A DNA stretch of 64,000 bases from Lepus europaeus. Taxonomy: Eukaryota > Chordata > Mammalia > Lagomorpha > Leporidae. Position numbers and translations under genes: made by a program. Below are positions 56,136 through 63,787 of this stretch, one piece after another; position 1 is the stretch's first letter; the number at the start of each line of letters is the position of its first letter. Under the pieces are notes generated by a model that saw only the letters and a program-made list of their open reading frames with translations, was not told the DNA's origin and did no database searches. The stretch spans positions 68,743,297-68,807,296 of the forward strand of contig NC_084836.1 in the NCBI RefSeq assembly GCF_033115175.1, in the 5' to 3' direction.

Positions 56136-59100
56136 AAAGGCAAAGCAACAGAGAGACAGATCTTCCGTGTACTGGTTCACTCCCCAGATGCCCGCAAAAG
56201 CTGGTGCTGGGCCAGGCCAAAGCCAGGAACCCAGGTCTCAATCGGGGCCTCCCGTGTGATTGACAGGGACCCACGTATTTGAGCCATCCCGTGCTGCCTT
56301 CTAGGATGCACACCTGCAGGAGGCTGAATCGGAAGGGACAGAGGGGCCGGCGCTGTGGTGTAGCAGGTAAAGCCCTGGCCTATGGCATCAGCATCCCATA
56401 GGGGGGCCGGTTCAAGTCCTGGCTGCTCCACTTCCGATCCAGCTCCCTGCTAATGCACCTGGGAAAGCAGCAGATGATGGGCCAAGTGCTGGGGCCCCTG
56501 CACCCACGTGGGAGACCTGGAAGTGGCTCCTGGCTCCTGGCTTCAGATCCGCCCAACTCCAGACACTGCGGCCATTTGGGGAGTGAACCAGTGGACGGAA
56601 GACCCCCCCCCCCGTCACTCTGCGGGTGCTGAGAGCGTTTGGAAATAGTGTCACCACATACATGTGTGTGCACATGTACATGCACAAGGGTGTCCATGCG
56701 TGCGCGTGTGCACATTGAGTGTGTGTGCACGAGATCAAAGGCAACCAGGAAATTGAGTTCCGGACCCCAGGCTGTCAAACACCACCTCTAGAGCAAGGCC
56801 CAAGCCCAGGGCTGACCCCACAGGCCTCTGCAGCTGCAGCCACCCATTCTGCAGAGTTGAGAAAGGCCCTGAGGCTTGGTGTGTTAAGGAGGCAGAAAGG
56901 CCAACGTGGCCAGACGGAAGTGTCAGAAAAGGCCTGCAGAGGGCGCTGGAGACACCCTCCCTTCAGGAAGCTTTTCCTGGAGGCTGGCATCACCGCTCAG
57001 CTGATTCGGCTGTCACTTTTCAGGCGCAGCATCTGCCTCGCATCCCACACCGCAGTACCATTTCAACACCTGGCTCCTAGCTCAACTCCTATCGGGACGC
57101 CGGTTTGAGTCCCAGCTACTTGGTTTCCCATCCGGCTCCCTGCTAATGTACCTGGGAGGGCAGCAGAAGATGGCCGAGTGCTGGGGCCCTGCACCCAGGT
57201 GGGAGCCCTGGAGGGAGTTCCTGGCTCTGACTGCAGCCTGGCCCAGCCCTGGCTGTGGTAGGAATTTGGGGGATGTACCAGCTGATGTAAGATCTCTCTG
57301 TCTCTCTGTCTCTCTGTTTCCCTGCCTTTCAAATAAATAAATAAATTTTTGAAAAAAATTGAGAGGCAGAGTTACAGACAGAGGGAGAGACAGAGTTGGG
57401 CCTATCCAGAGCTGCTTGGCACACTTGCATTTTCTTTCTTTTTTTTTTTTTTTTTAAGATTCATTTATTTTATTTGAAAGTCAGAGTTCACTCCCCAATT
57501 GGCCGCAGGAGCCAGGAGCTTCTGCGAGGTCTCCCACACGGATGCAGGGGCCCAAGCACTTGGGCCATCCTCTACTGCTTTCCCAGGCCATTGCAGAGAG
57601 CTGAGTCGGAAGTGGAGCAGCTGGGACTCGAACCGGCCCCCATAAGGGATGCCAACACTGCAGATGGCATCTTAACCTGCTACACCACAGCGCCAGCCCC
57701 AACATTTGCATTTTCGTAAAGTTCTCCTATGCAGAGGAGTAATAGGGAGGGTTAGAGTTAGATGCCCTGCTGCTGATTCTGCGAGCAAGAAATCAGCACT
57801 TGGAGGCGCTGTGCATGTTGGACTCACTCTGAGGAACCTGGCAGATGGAGACATTGAGCCGTGGCTGCACAGCCCCACCTGTGAGGAGTGGCAGCTGAGA
57901 GCCCGAGAGAGGCATGGGGAGCCTTTGTCAGAGTTGTGTACTGGAGTCAAGACCAAAGAAGCGGTTCTGGGGTGCTGTCTGGGACTTCAGGGGCGAAGCT
58001 GGCGGCCGCTATCCCCAGCCTCCCCAGTCCCACACCCTAGCCTGCTGCTGTGGAATGCTTCAGGCGGCGGGAGTGCAAGGGTTAAGATTCAGGCTGCGGG
58101 GGGCTAGGATGCTTGCCTCCCACACTAGGGAGCCTGGGTCCTGACCACAGCTCCCTACTAAGAGGCAGGAAGTGGGGACTGAAGTGACAGGGGAGACCTA
58201 GGTTAAGTTCCCCCAGCTGCTGGCTCTGGCTCCGGCCCCACCCCAGCCATTGCAGGCACTTGGAGAGGGATCCAGAAGAAGTCAGACCTGGAAGCCTAGG
58301 GCCAGCTGGACTTGGTGCCCACCAGGCGTCAGGTTTGCAAGCAAATGGCCCCTGTGCTTGCAGAGTACTTGAAGGAGGAGCTGGAGCAGTACGTGAAGCA
58401 GCTGCAGGTGGTGCGGGTGGTGCGGCAGGAGGAGCGCAAGGGGCTGATCACCGCCCGGCTGCTGGGGGCCAGCGTGGCGCAGGCGGAGGTGCTCACCTTC
58501 CTGGATGCCCACTGTGAGTAAGAGAGCGGCTGGTATACACGCGTGCGGGCATGCGGGGAGGCCCCATCCCGTCTCTTCCTGGCACAGAAGGAGGCTGGGG
58601 GTCCACTCCAGCTGCTTCTACCTTTTTTTTTCCCCTCCTGATTCCAGGGCTCAGGAGGTGCACCTGAGCCCAAACAGACCCTCATCCCTTTTAATTCCGT
58701 CTTTCCCTGGAGTCGCCCTAGTATTTGCGGAAGTTCAAGGGGGAAGTTCTCCAGGCAAGCGAGAGGAATTATTCTGCAGCTGGGGCTGAAGCTTGGGATG
58801 CAAATGCCACCCCCCACACCCAGGGTGGGGGAAATGCCTCCTTCTGCCCCTCCCCCTGCTGGGGTTCCTCCCTGGGCATGGGGGGGCTTTGTGGGCAGGT
58901 CCCTGATTGCTGCCTTACCTGTCTGCCCCCCCCCCCCCCCCGCAGGCGAGTGCTTCACCGGCTGGCTGGAGCCTCTCTTGGCCCGGATCGCGGAGGACGA
59001 GACGGTCGTGGTGAGCCCCGACATCGTCACCATAGACCTGAACACTTTCGAGTTCTCCAAACCTGTGCAAAGGGGCAGAGTCCACAGCCGGGGCAACTTC

Positions 59101-59180
59101 GACTGGAGCCTGACCTTCGGCTGGGAGGCTGTTCCCGCACACGAGAATCGGAGGCGCAAGGATGAGACGTACCCCATCAA
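43015..59180 (+). CDS. GALNT6: GALNT6, 5' part of coding sequence (four exons, continues beyond window)
   Basis: This gene encodes a UDP-GalNAc:polypeptide N-acetylgalactosaminyltransferase, a type II Golgi membrane enzyme that transfers GalNAc to Ser/Thr and so starts mucin-type O-glycans. Joining 43015-43505, 45433-45605, 58364-58513 and 58946-59180 gives 1,049 nt in one open frame (349 full codons plus 2 nt). All internal junctions are GT/AG and the split codons restore family residues. Visible are a basic tail (residues 1-12), a membrane anchor (about 13-27), a stem with an NQS sequon at Asn86, and the GT-A fold from about residue 164. That domain carries the VDDAS block (215-219) and the Asp269-Ala-His271 metal-binding motif. 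The N-terminal and stem sequence matches remembered human GALNT6 closely, which separates it from the related GALNT3. The remaining catalytic residues and the ricin-type lectin domain are not in the window. Confidence 0.95.
43639..43968 (-). mobile_element. CSINE in GALNT6 intron, 19-bp TSD
   Basis: Reverse C-repeat. TAAGCCCTCATTTCTTTCC occurs exactly at 43620-43638 and 43969-43987, an unusually long perfect duplication although the element body is diverged. Confidence 0.93.
43988..44387 (+). other. Unique intronic sequence
   Basis: No recognised repeat or exon. Confidence 0.45.
44388..44705 (-). mobile_element. CSINE in GALNT6 intron
   Basis: T run, ATATATTTATTTAAAAGGCA, body, B box (GGACTCGAACC) and head CCACAGCACCTGTCC. 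Confidence 0.92.
44706..45430 (+). other. Unique intronic sequence before coding exon 2
   Basis: No repeat recognised. Ends in the acceptor region of coding exon 2 (CCGTGCTCTTTCCAG). Confidence 0.5.
45433..45605 (+). CDS. GALNT6: GALNT6 second coding exon (start of GT-A catalytic domain)
   Basis: The exon is 173 bp, with acceptor AG at 45431-45432 after a pyrimidine-rich stretch and donor GTGAG at 45606. The leading A completes Glu164, followed by [13 protein letters not shown] and the nucleotide-sugar binding strand [20 protein letters not shown], then EIILVDDAS. The [12 protein letters not shown] and DDAS blocks are family signatures of the UDP-binding half of ppGalNAc transferases. The preceding intron is 1.93 kb and contains two antisense CSINEs. 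Confidence 0.95.
45746..46111 (-). mobile_element. CSINE, full length
   Basis: Near the start of intron 2, antisense to GALNT6. T run, TTATTTATTTATTTGAAAGT, two (GA)n blocks, body and head CGCCGCAGCGCCAGCCCC. Confidence 0.93.
46112..46904 (+). other. Unique intronic sequence
   Basis: No exon or clear repeat. 46720-46760 is GT/GGG-rich. Confidence 0.45.
46905..47205 (-). mobile_element. CSINE, old, with (CA)n in tail
   Basis: Diverged reverse C-repeat. (CA)n at 46947-46973 replaces the usual (GA)n region. Confidence 0.78.
47206..47920 (+). other. Unique GC-rich intronic sequence
   Basis: Long overlapping open frames on both strands (for example 47269-48138 minus) reflect GC composition. No domain, homology or splice support is visible. 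Confidence 0.45.
47921..48240 (+). mobile_element. CSINE, old
   Basis: Diverged C-repeat with AATAAATAAATTGTAAAATA tail and poly-A at 48246-48256. Confidence 0.8.
48433..48705 (+). mobile_element. CSINE (first copy of a local duplicate pair)
   Basis: Head GGGGTGGGCATTGTGGAACA, body with the private word GCATGCAAGATATCTTTGTG and tail AATAAATAAATTAAATAAAT. The private words are shared with the copy at 49064. Confidence 0.87.
48712..49060 (-). mobile_element. CSINE, young subfamily
   Basis: Two (GA)n blocks, body, and head ending GAGCCACAGCACCAGCC, lying between the two similar + strand copies. The usual long T run is reduced. Confidence 0.88.
49064..49287 (+). mobile_element. CSINE, headless (second copy of the duplicate pair)
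   Basis: Starts at GGCCCCTCCACTTCTGATCC and follows the copy at 48433 word for word with few changes through the same private tail. Confidence 0.87.
49288..49329 (+). repeat. (CA)n microsatellite
   Basis: About 20 CA units with two CATACA interruptions, grown from the A-rich tail of the preceding SINE. Confidence 0.95.
49333..49580 (+). mobile_element. CSINE, 5' truncated
   Basis: Body (GACTCAAGTACTTGAGTCCC, GATGGAGTTCTGGGCTTCC) and A/T-rich tail. The head is missing or replaced by the microsatellite. Confidence 0.8.
49581..50664 (+). other. Unique intronic sequence
   Basis: No exon, RNA gene or clear repeat in about 1.1 kb. Confidence 0.45.
50665..50993 (-). mobile_element. CSINE, full length
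   Basis: Reverse C-repeat from TTATTTATTTATTTATTTGA to CGCCACAGCGCTGGCCCC with intact B box. Confidence 0.93.
50994..51265 (+). other. Unique intronic sequence
   Basis: Nothing recognised. Confidence 0.4.
51266..51586 (+). mobile_element. CSINE, full length
   Basis: Head GGGGCCAGCGCTGTGGCATA, B box (GGTTCAAGTCC), body, (CT)n and poly-A-like tail. Close to the subfamily consensus. Confidence 0.94.
51690..51860 (-). repeat. Old L2/MIR-related remnant
   Basis: AAATAAATATTTGTTAGCTG, a GAGCCTGGGGAGACTGCACT stretch and AGACAGAACATAAATAATTC have the order of an antisense L2/MIR 3' end. Weak. Confidence 0.4.
51861..52198 (+). other. Unique intronic sequence
   Basis: Nothing recognised before the target site of the next SINE. 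Confidence 0.4.
52200..52530 (+). mobile_element. CSINE, young subfamily, with TSD
   Basis: Head CGGCCAGCGCCGCGGCTCAC, body, CT region and (AATA)n tail. ATAAAATTC on both sides (about 52191-52199 and 52531-52540) is the TSD. Confidence 0.93.
52782..53111 (-). mobile_element. CSINE inside the old L1, 17-bp TSD
   Basis: Reverse full-length C-repeat. GGTATTTGTCCTTTTCT (from 52737) and GGTGTTTGTCCTTTTCT (from about 53111) form the TSD with one mismatch. A T10/G10 run precedes it at 52759-52780. Confidence 0.93.
53425..53761 (-). mobile_element. CSINE inside the old L1, second insertion
   Basis: Reverse C-repeat from TTTTATTTGAAAGGCAGAGT to CCACAGCACCGGCCCCC. The flanks GAGTGGAATGGTTG and GAAGTGGAATTGTT are the diverged TSD. 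Confidence 0.92.
53843..54138 (-). mobile_element. CSINE
   Basis: Reverse C-repeat from TTATTAATTTGAAAGGCAGA to CGCCACAATGCTGGCCC. Confidence 0.88.
54145..54429 (-). mobile_element. CSINE, old
   Basis: Directly follows the previous element. Diverged body and head (GGACCAATTGTCTGCCCCC). Confidence 0.82.
54430..54698 (+). other. Unique intronic sequence
   Basis: Nothing recognised. Confidence 0.4.
54699..55027 (+). mobile_element. CSINE, full length
   Basis: Head GGGGCTGGCGTTGTGCTATA, B box, body, CT region and AAATGAATAAAAAAAAAAAC tail. Confidence 0.93.
55028..56040 (+). other. Unique intronic sequence
   Basis: About 1 kb of GC-richer intron without recognised repeat or exon. The open frame at 55399-56136 runs into a microsatellite and has no domain. 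Confidence 0.45.
56051..56132 (+). repeat. (TC)n(TA)n compound microsatellite
   Basis: About 20 TC units at 56051-56092 pass directly into about 20 TA units to 56132, at the tail side of a minus-strand CSINE. Confidence 0.95.
56133..56343 (-). mobile_element. CSINE, head missing
   Basis: Reverse C-repeat body (ATTTGAAAGGCAAAGCAACA to GGAGGCTGAATCGGAAGGGA). The head side is replaced by a + strand CSINE. Confidence 0.83.
56344..56630 (+). mobile_element. CSINE, tail lost
   Basis: Head GAGGGGCCGGCGCTGTGGTG, B box and body. A run of 13 C (56603-56615) stands in place of the CT region and the poly-A is absent. Confidence 0.87.
56650..56735 (+). repeat. Alternating purine-pyrimidine (GT/GC/AC) tract
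   Basis: Imperfect TGTGTGCACATGTACATGCA-type sequence over about 80 bp. Prone to Z-form by composition. Confidence 0.8.
56736..57080 (+). other. Unique intronic sequence
   Basis: Nothing recognised. Confidence 0.4.
57085..57400 (+). mobile_element. CSINE, 5' truncated, followed by a minus tail scrap
   Basis: Starts at CGGGACGCCGGTTTGAGTCC (B box). Runs to AAATAAATAAATAAATTTTT, then GAGAGGCAGAGTTACAGACA (minus-sense tail) at 57361-57390. Confidence 0.82.
57439..57700 (-). mobile_element. CSINE, (GA)n region deleted, with TSD
   Basis: Reverse C-repeat that jumps from GAAAGTCAGAGT to TCACTCCCC. ACACTTGCATTTTC before and ACATTTGCATTTTC after are a TSD with one mismatch. Confidence 0.92.
57701..58085 (+). 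other. Unique intronic sequence
   Basis: Nothing recognised. Confidence 0.4.
58088..58275 (+). mobile_element. CSINE remnant just before coding exon 3
   Basis: Very diverged C-repeat body (CTCCCTACTAAGAGGCAGG, CCAGCCATTGCAGGCACTTG). It ends less than 100 bp from the exon 3 acceptor. Confidence 0.6.
58364..58513 (+). CDS. GALNT6: GALNT6 third coding exon (carries the DxH metal motif)
   Basis: The exon is 150 bp, with acceptor AG at 58362-58363 and donor GTGAGT at 58514. It begins with AG, completing Glu222 from the previous exon, and ends with T, the first base of Cys272. The protein runs [20 protein letters not shown], then [12 protein letters not shown], and ends LTFLDAHC. Asp269-x-His271 is the metal-coordinating motif of the GT-A fold. 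It sits after a 12.76-kb intron that is full of CSINE and L1 remnants. Confidence 0.95.
58514..58945 (+). other. Short intron between coding exons 3 and 4
   Basis: 432 bp, no SINE. Ends in a C16 tract plus GCAG acceptor. Confidence 0.8.
58946..59180 (+). CDS. GALNT6: GALNT6 fourth coding exon
   Basis: The exon is 235 bp. Acceptor CAG ends at 58945 directly after a run of 16 C (58926-58941), and the donor GTAAGG starts at 59181. Residues 272-350 include [16 protein letters not shown], the [11 protein letters not shown] strand, [12 protein letters not shown] and KDETYPIK. The last two bases (AA) wait for a G in the next exon. The expected next block (family SPTFAGGLF) was not found in the remaining 4.8 kb, so the next exon is outside the window. 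Confidence 0.95.
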
Positions 59181-59655
59181 GTAAGGACCACCCCTTGGGG
59201 AGCCCCCCCAGCCTGGCTCCAGGGCCACCCAGTTCCGGAGACCTGTGCTGTCTCGCATCAGCGTTTATCAAGTGCTCTCTCAAGCACTTGATTATTAACT
59301 TCTCTTTCCTGATGAAGGTCGGCACCACGATCAGCCCATTTTACAGCTGGAACACTGAGGGCTGTAGTAATAGCTGACTTTGGGCCATGTGGCATGGATG
59401 CCCGTGCTGGGCTGCCCCAAAGCCCCTTTCCCACCCTCCGGCCTAGTGGTTTGCCCTCATCAGCCAGTTACTGCATGCCCGATGCTGGACAGCCAGCTTT
59501 ACCCATGTTGTCCCATGTGCTCCCTCCCCTGCCTGTGGAATGACAGGGCGGGGGCTTGTTCTGGGGGTGGGAGACGCTGGCTGGGGGCCACTGTTGAATA
59601 GCATGGTCATCAGAGGCAGCAGCCCGGGCTGCCGAGGTCAGTTCCCCTGAACTTT
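59181..59655 (+). other. GALNT6 intron, proximal unique part
   Basis: Unique intronic sequence after the exon 4 donor. No exon, RNA gene or recognised repeat is visible. A copy of CCCTGAACTTT at 59645-59655 marks the left edge of the SINE stack that follows. Confidence 0.6.
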
Positions 59656-59671
59656 CATTTTTTTAAAATAT

Positions 59672-60012
59672 TAGGCCGGTGCCGCGGCCCACTAGGCTAA
59701 TCCTCCACCTTGCGGCGCCAGCACACCGGGTTCTAGTCCCGGTCGGGGCACCGATCCTGTCCCGGTTGCCCCTCTTCCAGGCCAGCTCTCTGCTGTGGCC
59801 AGGGAGTGCAGTGGAGGATGGCCCAAGTGCTTGGGCCCTGCACCCCATGGGAGACCAGGAGAAGCACCTGGCTCCTGCCATTGGATCAGCGCAGTGCGCC
59901 GGCCGCAGCGCGCCTACCACGGCGGCCATTGGAGGGTGAACCAACGGCAAAAGGAAGACCTTTCTCTCTATCTCTCTCTCACTGTCCACTCTGCCTGTCA
60001 AAAAAAAATATA
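59672..60012 (+). mobile_element. CSINE, young subfamily (member of a SINE stack)
   Basis: Head GGCCGGTGCCGCGGCCCACT through poly-A. AAAATATTA before it and AAAATATATTA after it are probably the TSD. Confidence 0.92.
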
Positions 60013-60047
60013 TTATACATATATCTGCTTTTTAAAAGAAATAGAGG

Positions 60048-60337
60048 ATTTATTTATTTATTTGAAAGGCAGAGTGGGAGAGAGAGAGAGGAGAGAGAGA
60101 GAGATCCTCCATCTGCTGGTTCATTCCCCAAATGGCCACAACAGCCAGAGCTGGGCCAGTCTGAAGCCAGGAGCCAGGGGCACTCCCATATGGGTTCAGG
60201 AGCCCAAGCACTTGGGCCATCTTCCATTGCTTTCCCAGGTGCATTATCAGGGAGCTGGATCGGAAGTGGAGCAGCCGGGACTCGATCAGGCACCGGCACT
60301 GCAGACAGCAACTTTACCTCTTTGTCATAGTGCCAGC
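60048..60337 (-). mobile_element. CSINE (member of a SINE stack)
   Basis: Reverse C-repeat from TTTATTTATTTATTTGAAAG to CATAGTGCCAGCCCC, followed by AGAACTTTTC, a partial copy of the stack's target word. Confidence 0.9.
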
Positions 60338-60350
60338 CCCAGAACTTTTC

Positions 60351-60445
60351 TAAGATTTTTTTTCCTTAATTTGAAAGGCAGAGTGACAGAGATGGAGACA
60401 GAAATCTTTTTTTGTAAGATTTATTTATTTATTTGAAAGGAAGAA

Positions 60446-60511
<66 letters not shown>

Positions 60512-61128
60512 CTTCCTTCTGCTGGTTCAATCCCCAAGTGGCTACAACGGCCGAGGCTGGGCCAGGCCAAAGCCAGGAGCCAGGAGCTTCTTCTGGGAGA
60601 CAGCAGTCTTCCATTGGCTGGTTTACTCTCCAAATGGCTGCATTAGCAGGGAGCGGGATTGGAAGCTGGGTAGCCAGCTTTGTTGTTGTGAAAGGCAGTT
60701 CCAGCTGGCGCCGTGGCTCAACAGGCTAATCCTCCACCTTGCGGCGCCGGCACACCGGGTTCTAGTCCCGGTTGGGGCGCCGGACTCTATCCCGGTTGCC
60801 CCTCTTCCAGGCCAGCTCTCTGCTATGGCCCGGGAAGGCAGTGGAGGATGGCCCAAGTCTTGGGCCCTGCACCCGCAAGGGAGACAAGGAGAAGCACCTG
60901 GCTCTTGGCTTCGGATCAGCGAGATGCGCCGTCCGTAGCGGCCATTGGAGGGTGAACCAACGGCAAAATGGAAGACCTTTCTCTCTGTCTCTCTTTCTCA
61001 CTATCCACTCTGCCTGTCAAAAAAAAAAAAAAAAGGCAGTTCCAGGCCGGGGCAGTGAGCCAGCACTGTGATATGGGATGCAAGAGTCGCAAACAGCGGC
61101 TTCACCTGCTGAGCCACAACGCCGGCCT
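60351..61128 (-). mobile_element. Two stacked CSINEs, interrupted by a young CSINE
   Basis: A minus tail scrap (60351-60410) is followed by a second minus element whose tail carries (TA)n (60448-60476) and (GA)n (to 60510). Its body runs to 60703 and its head side to 61128 after the nested + strand element. Confidence 0.82.
60704..61031 (+). mobile_element. CSINE, young subfamily, nested, 13-bp TSD
   Basis: AAAGGCAGTTCCA at 60691-60703 and 61032-61044 flanks a full young element (GCTGGCGCCGTGGCTCAACA to poly-A). Confidence 0.95.
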
Positions 61129-61202
61129 CCCTGAACTTTTCTGTAAATTGCCAGGTAGCAAAATATTTTAGGCTCTGCTGGCTACATAAAGCCTGTTGCA
61201 TA

Positions 61203-61345
61203 GTCTTCTTTTTGGACTCTTAATTTTTTAATTGGCATAAAAATCCTACATATTTATGAGATACTATGTGATGTTGTGATATGTGTATGCATTGTATAAT
61301 GTTCAATTCAGGGTTAACACGAGGGTAAAATATATCAATTTAAAA
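61203..61345 (+). mobile_element. Old L1 3' UTR fragment
   Basis: TTAATTGGCATAAAAATCCT, CATATTTATGAGATACTATG and TGTATAATGTTCAATTCAGG match the 3' UTR of old mammalian L1 in forward orientation. Confidence 0.7.
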
Positions 61346-61361
61346 AAAAATTTACAAGTCT

Positions 61362-61685
61362 TTTTTTTTGGACAGTGAGAGAGAGAGAGACAGAGAGAAA
61401 GGTCTTCCTTCTGTTGGTTCACCCCGCCATGGCCGCTGCAGCCGGTGTGCTGAGGCCGGCGCACCGCGCTGATCTGAAGCCAGGAGCCAGGTGCTTCTCC
61501 TGGTCTCCCATGCGGGTGCAGGGCCCAAGGACTTGGGCCATCCTCCACTGCCTTCCCGGGCCACAGCAGAGAGCTAGACTGGAAGAGGAGCCATCAGGAC
61601 AGAATCCAGTGCCCCAACCAGGACTAGAAACTGGGGTGCTGGCGCTGCAGGTGGAGGATTAGCCTAGTGAGCCGCGGTGCTGGCC
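61362..61685 (-). mobile_element. CSINE, young subfamily, with TSD
   Basis: T run, (GA)n, body and head GAGCCGCGGTGCTGGCC. ACAAGTCTTTT occurs at about 61354 and again at 61686. Confidence 0.94.
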
Positions 61686-61711
61686 ACAAGTCTTTTAAAC
61701 ATAAAAACTGG

Positions 61712-62062
61712 AGTGGCTGGTATTGGGGCCTAGCGGTTAAAGCCTCTGCCTGCAGTGCCAGCATCCCATATGGACACCAGTTCCAGTCCCAGATGCTCCC
61801 CTTCCAATCCAGCTCCCTGCTAATGCATTTGGGAAAGCAGTAGAAGATGGCCCAAGTGCTTGGGCCCTTGCACCTGTGTGGGAGACCCAGCAGAAGCTCC
61901 TGGCCCCTGGCTTTGACCTGGCCTGGCCCAGCACTAGCGGTCATGGCCATTTGGGGAGTGAAACAGCAGGCGGAAAGTCTTTGTCTCTGTTTCTTTTTCA
62001 CCTCTGCCTCTGCTTCTCTGTAACTCTGCCTTTCAAATAAATAAATAAATCTTTTAAAAATA
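61712..62062 (+). mobile_element. CSINE, full length
   Basis: Head GGCTGGTATTGGGGCCTAGC, body, CT region, AAATAAATAAATAAATCTTT tail. Confidence 0.9.
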
Positions 62063-62084
62063 ATTTTAAAAATATAAAAACCGG

Positions 62085-62401
62085 TATTAGTGTTGTGGCA
62101 CAGTGGGTTAAGCTGCCACCTATGACACCAGCATCCCATATGGGCGCTGGTTTGTGTCCCGGCTGCTCCACTTCTCCACTTAGCTCCCTGCTAATGTGCC
62201 TGGGAAGCAGCAGGCGATGGCCCAAGTGCTTGGGCCCCTGCACAGGTGGGAGACCCGGATGGAGTTCCCGATTCCTGCCTTGGGCTTGACCCAGCCCTGT
62301 CCGTTGCAGCCTTTCAGGGAGTGAACCAACAGATGGAAGATCTCTCTCTCTGCTCCATGCTGTAACTGCCTTTCAAATAAATAAGTAAATAAATCTCTAA
62401 T
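62085..62401 (+). mobile_element. CSINE
   Basis: Head GGTATTAGTGTTGTGGCACA, body, and AAATAAATAAGTAAATAAAT tail. Confidence 0.9.
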
Positions 62402-62420
62402 ATAAATATGTATATAGAGA

Positions 62421-62736
62421 GTGGGTACTGGGTGCAGCAGTTAACATGTAGCTTGGGAGGCCTGTGTCCTACATCAGTGCCTGCTCTGCTCCTAAGTCCA
62501 CCTCTGTCACCAACGTGTCCCCTGAGAGAGAGCAGTGAGGGCTCAAGTGCTTGGGTCCCTGCCACCTACCCGCGTGGGAGACCTGGATTGAGTTCTGGGC
62601 TCCTGGCTTCAGCCTAGGCCAGCCCCAGCTGTTGCAGGCATGGGGGGAAGATGAACAAGCAGATAGGAGTTCTCTCTGTGTCCTTGTGTTTGTCTGTCTG
62701 TCCGTCCGTGTGTCTGTCTCTGCCTCTCGAAATCAG
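62421..62736 (+). mobile_element. CSINE, old
   Basis: Third of a head-to-tail series. Older head (GTGGGTACTGGGTGCAGCAG) and a diverged tail with TGTC repeats at 62689-62719. Confidence 0.82.
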
Positions 62737-63740
62737 TTTTAAAAAAAATCTAAAGTAATAACTAAAAACGTAAAACCCCTCCTTTGATCTCGAGCCTCAT
62801 AAAAAGAAGAAGTTTACCAGGTTTTGCCCTCAAGCCCGAGGGTCCGCCTCCGACTGCAGGGTGGGCAGTGGGCTGGGAATCCCCTGCTCAATGCCCAGGG
62901 CTCACCGACCCCCTGCCCCGCACCCTGCCTGTCCCTCCGCACGCTGCTTGAATTTAACGGCTGTCACAATTGAACTGAGATGGGGAGTGGCCTTTGGGTG
63001 GTTTGTGCCATTGCGTTCTGGACCCGCCACACACGTAAGGGAGAGCTTGACTGTACATCCGGGGTAGGGGACAGCAGAGGCTAGGGACATGATGGCCAGA
63101 GAGGTCAGGTTTGACAGGGGGAGAGGGAGTTCCTCCCCCCACCAGCCCTCCCAGAATCCTACCAGGTGCCACCCCAAGTCTCAGTCGGGAGGGCTCAGGT
63201 GGGTGCCCCAGGCAGGATGCCAGGGCTCCTGGACACTCACCTGCTCTGTCTCCATTAGCAGGAGAGGGAGAAAAGACAGAGCAGGTGAAAGAGAAGAAAT
63301 TCAATCTCTCTACTGCCCCTCCATTTGGCTCACAGATGCCTTTTGTTTGGTGCGCACAGTCAGGCCCCGCCCACCCCCACCCCTGGACACCAGGGGCCAG
63401 GCACACAGTGGCACAGTCAGAGATGGGACACCTGGCTCCCGTCCGGTGCTGATGGCCCGGCCTCCACTGTAAGACAAAGCTCCAGTGTCTGAGCCATGAA
63501 TTTGCTCTCTGGTTCCAATGGCCCGCTAGCATGCATGGCCAGCCCAAGGCACTGCACATCGTGCCCCCAGAGGGACTGTGCACCCCTCTACCCTCCCACC
63601 CTGCCCTCTCAGAGTTGATGAGGCAGTGAGGGGGAGCAGGGGACGAACCCGGGCATCCAGGAATGAGGGCAAGGAATTCGGGGTGTTTTCTAGTGATTCT
63701 CTGTCATGGATCTAAAGCATGCTTTCCTTGTTGTTGTTGT
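62737..63740 (+). other. Unique intronic sequence
   Basis: About 1 kb without recognised exon or repeat. Searched by eye for the next GALNT6 exon (SPTFAGGLF block) without success. Confidence 0.45.
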
Positions 63741-63743
63741 TGT

Positions 63744-63786
63744 TTCTTTGTTTTTTTTTTTTTAATATTTATTTGAAAGTCAGAGT
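63744..63786 (-). mobile_element. CSINE tail, interrupted
   Basis: T run and TATTTATTTGAAAGTCAGAG, the minus-sense tail of a C-repeat whose body should resume beyond the window. Confidence 0.75.
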
Positions 63787-63787
63787 T

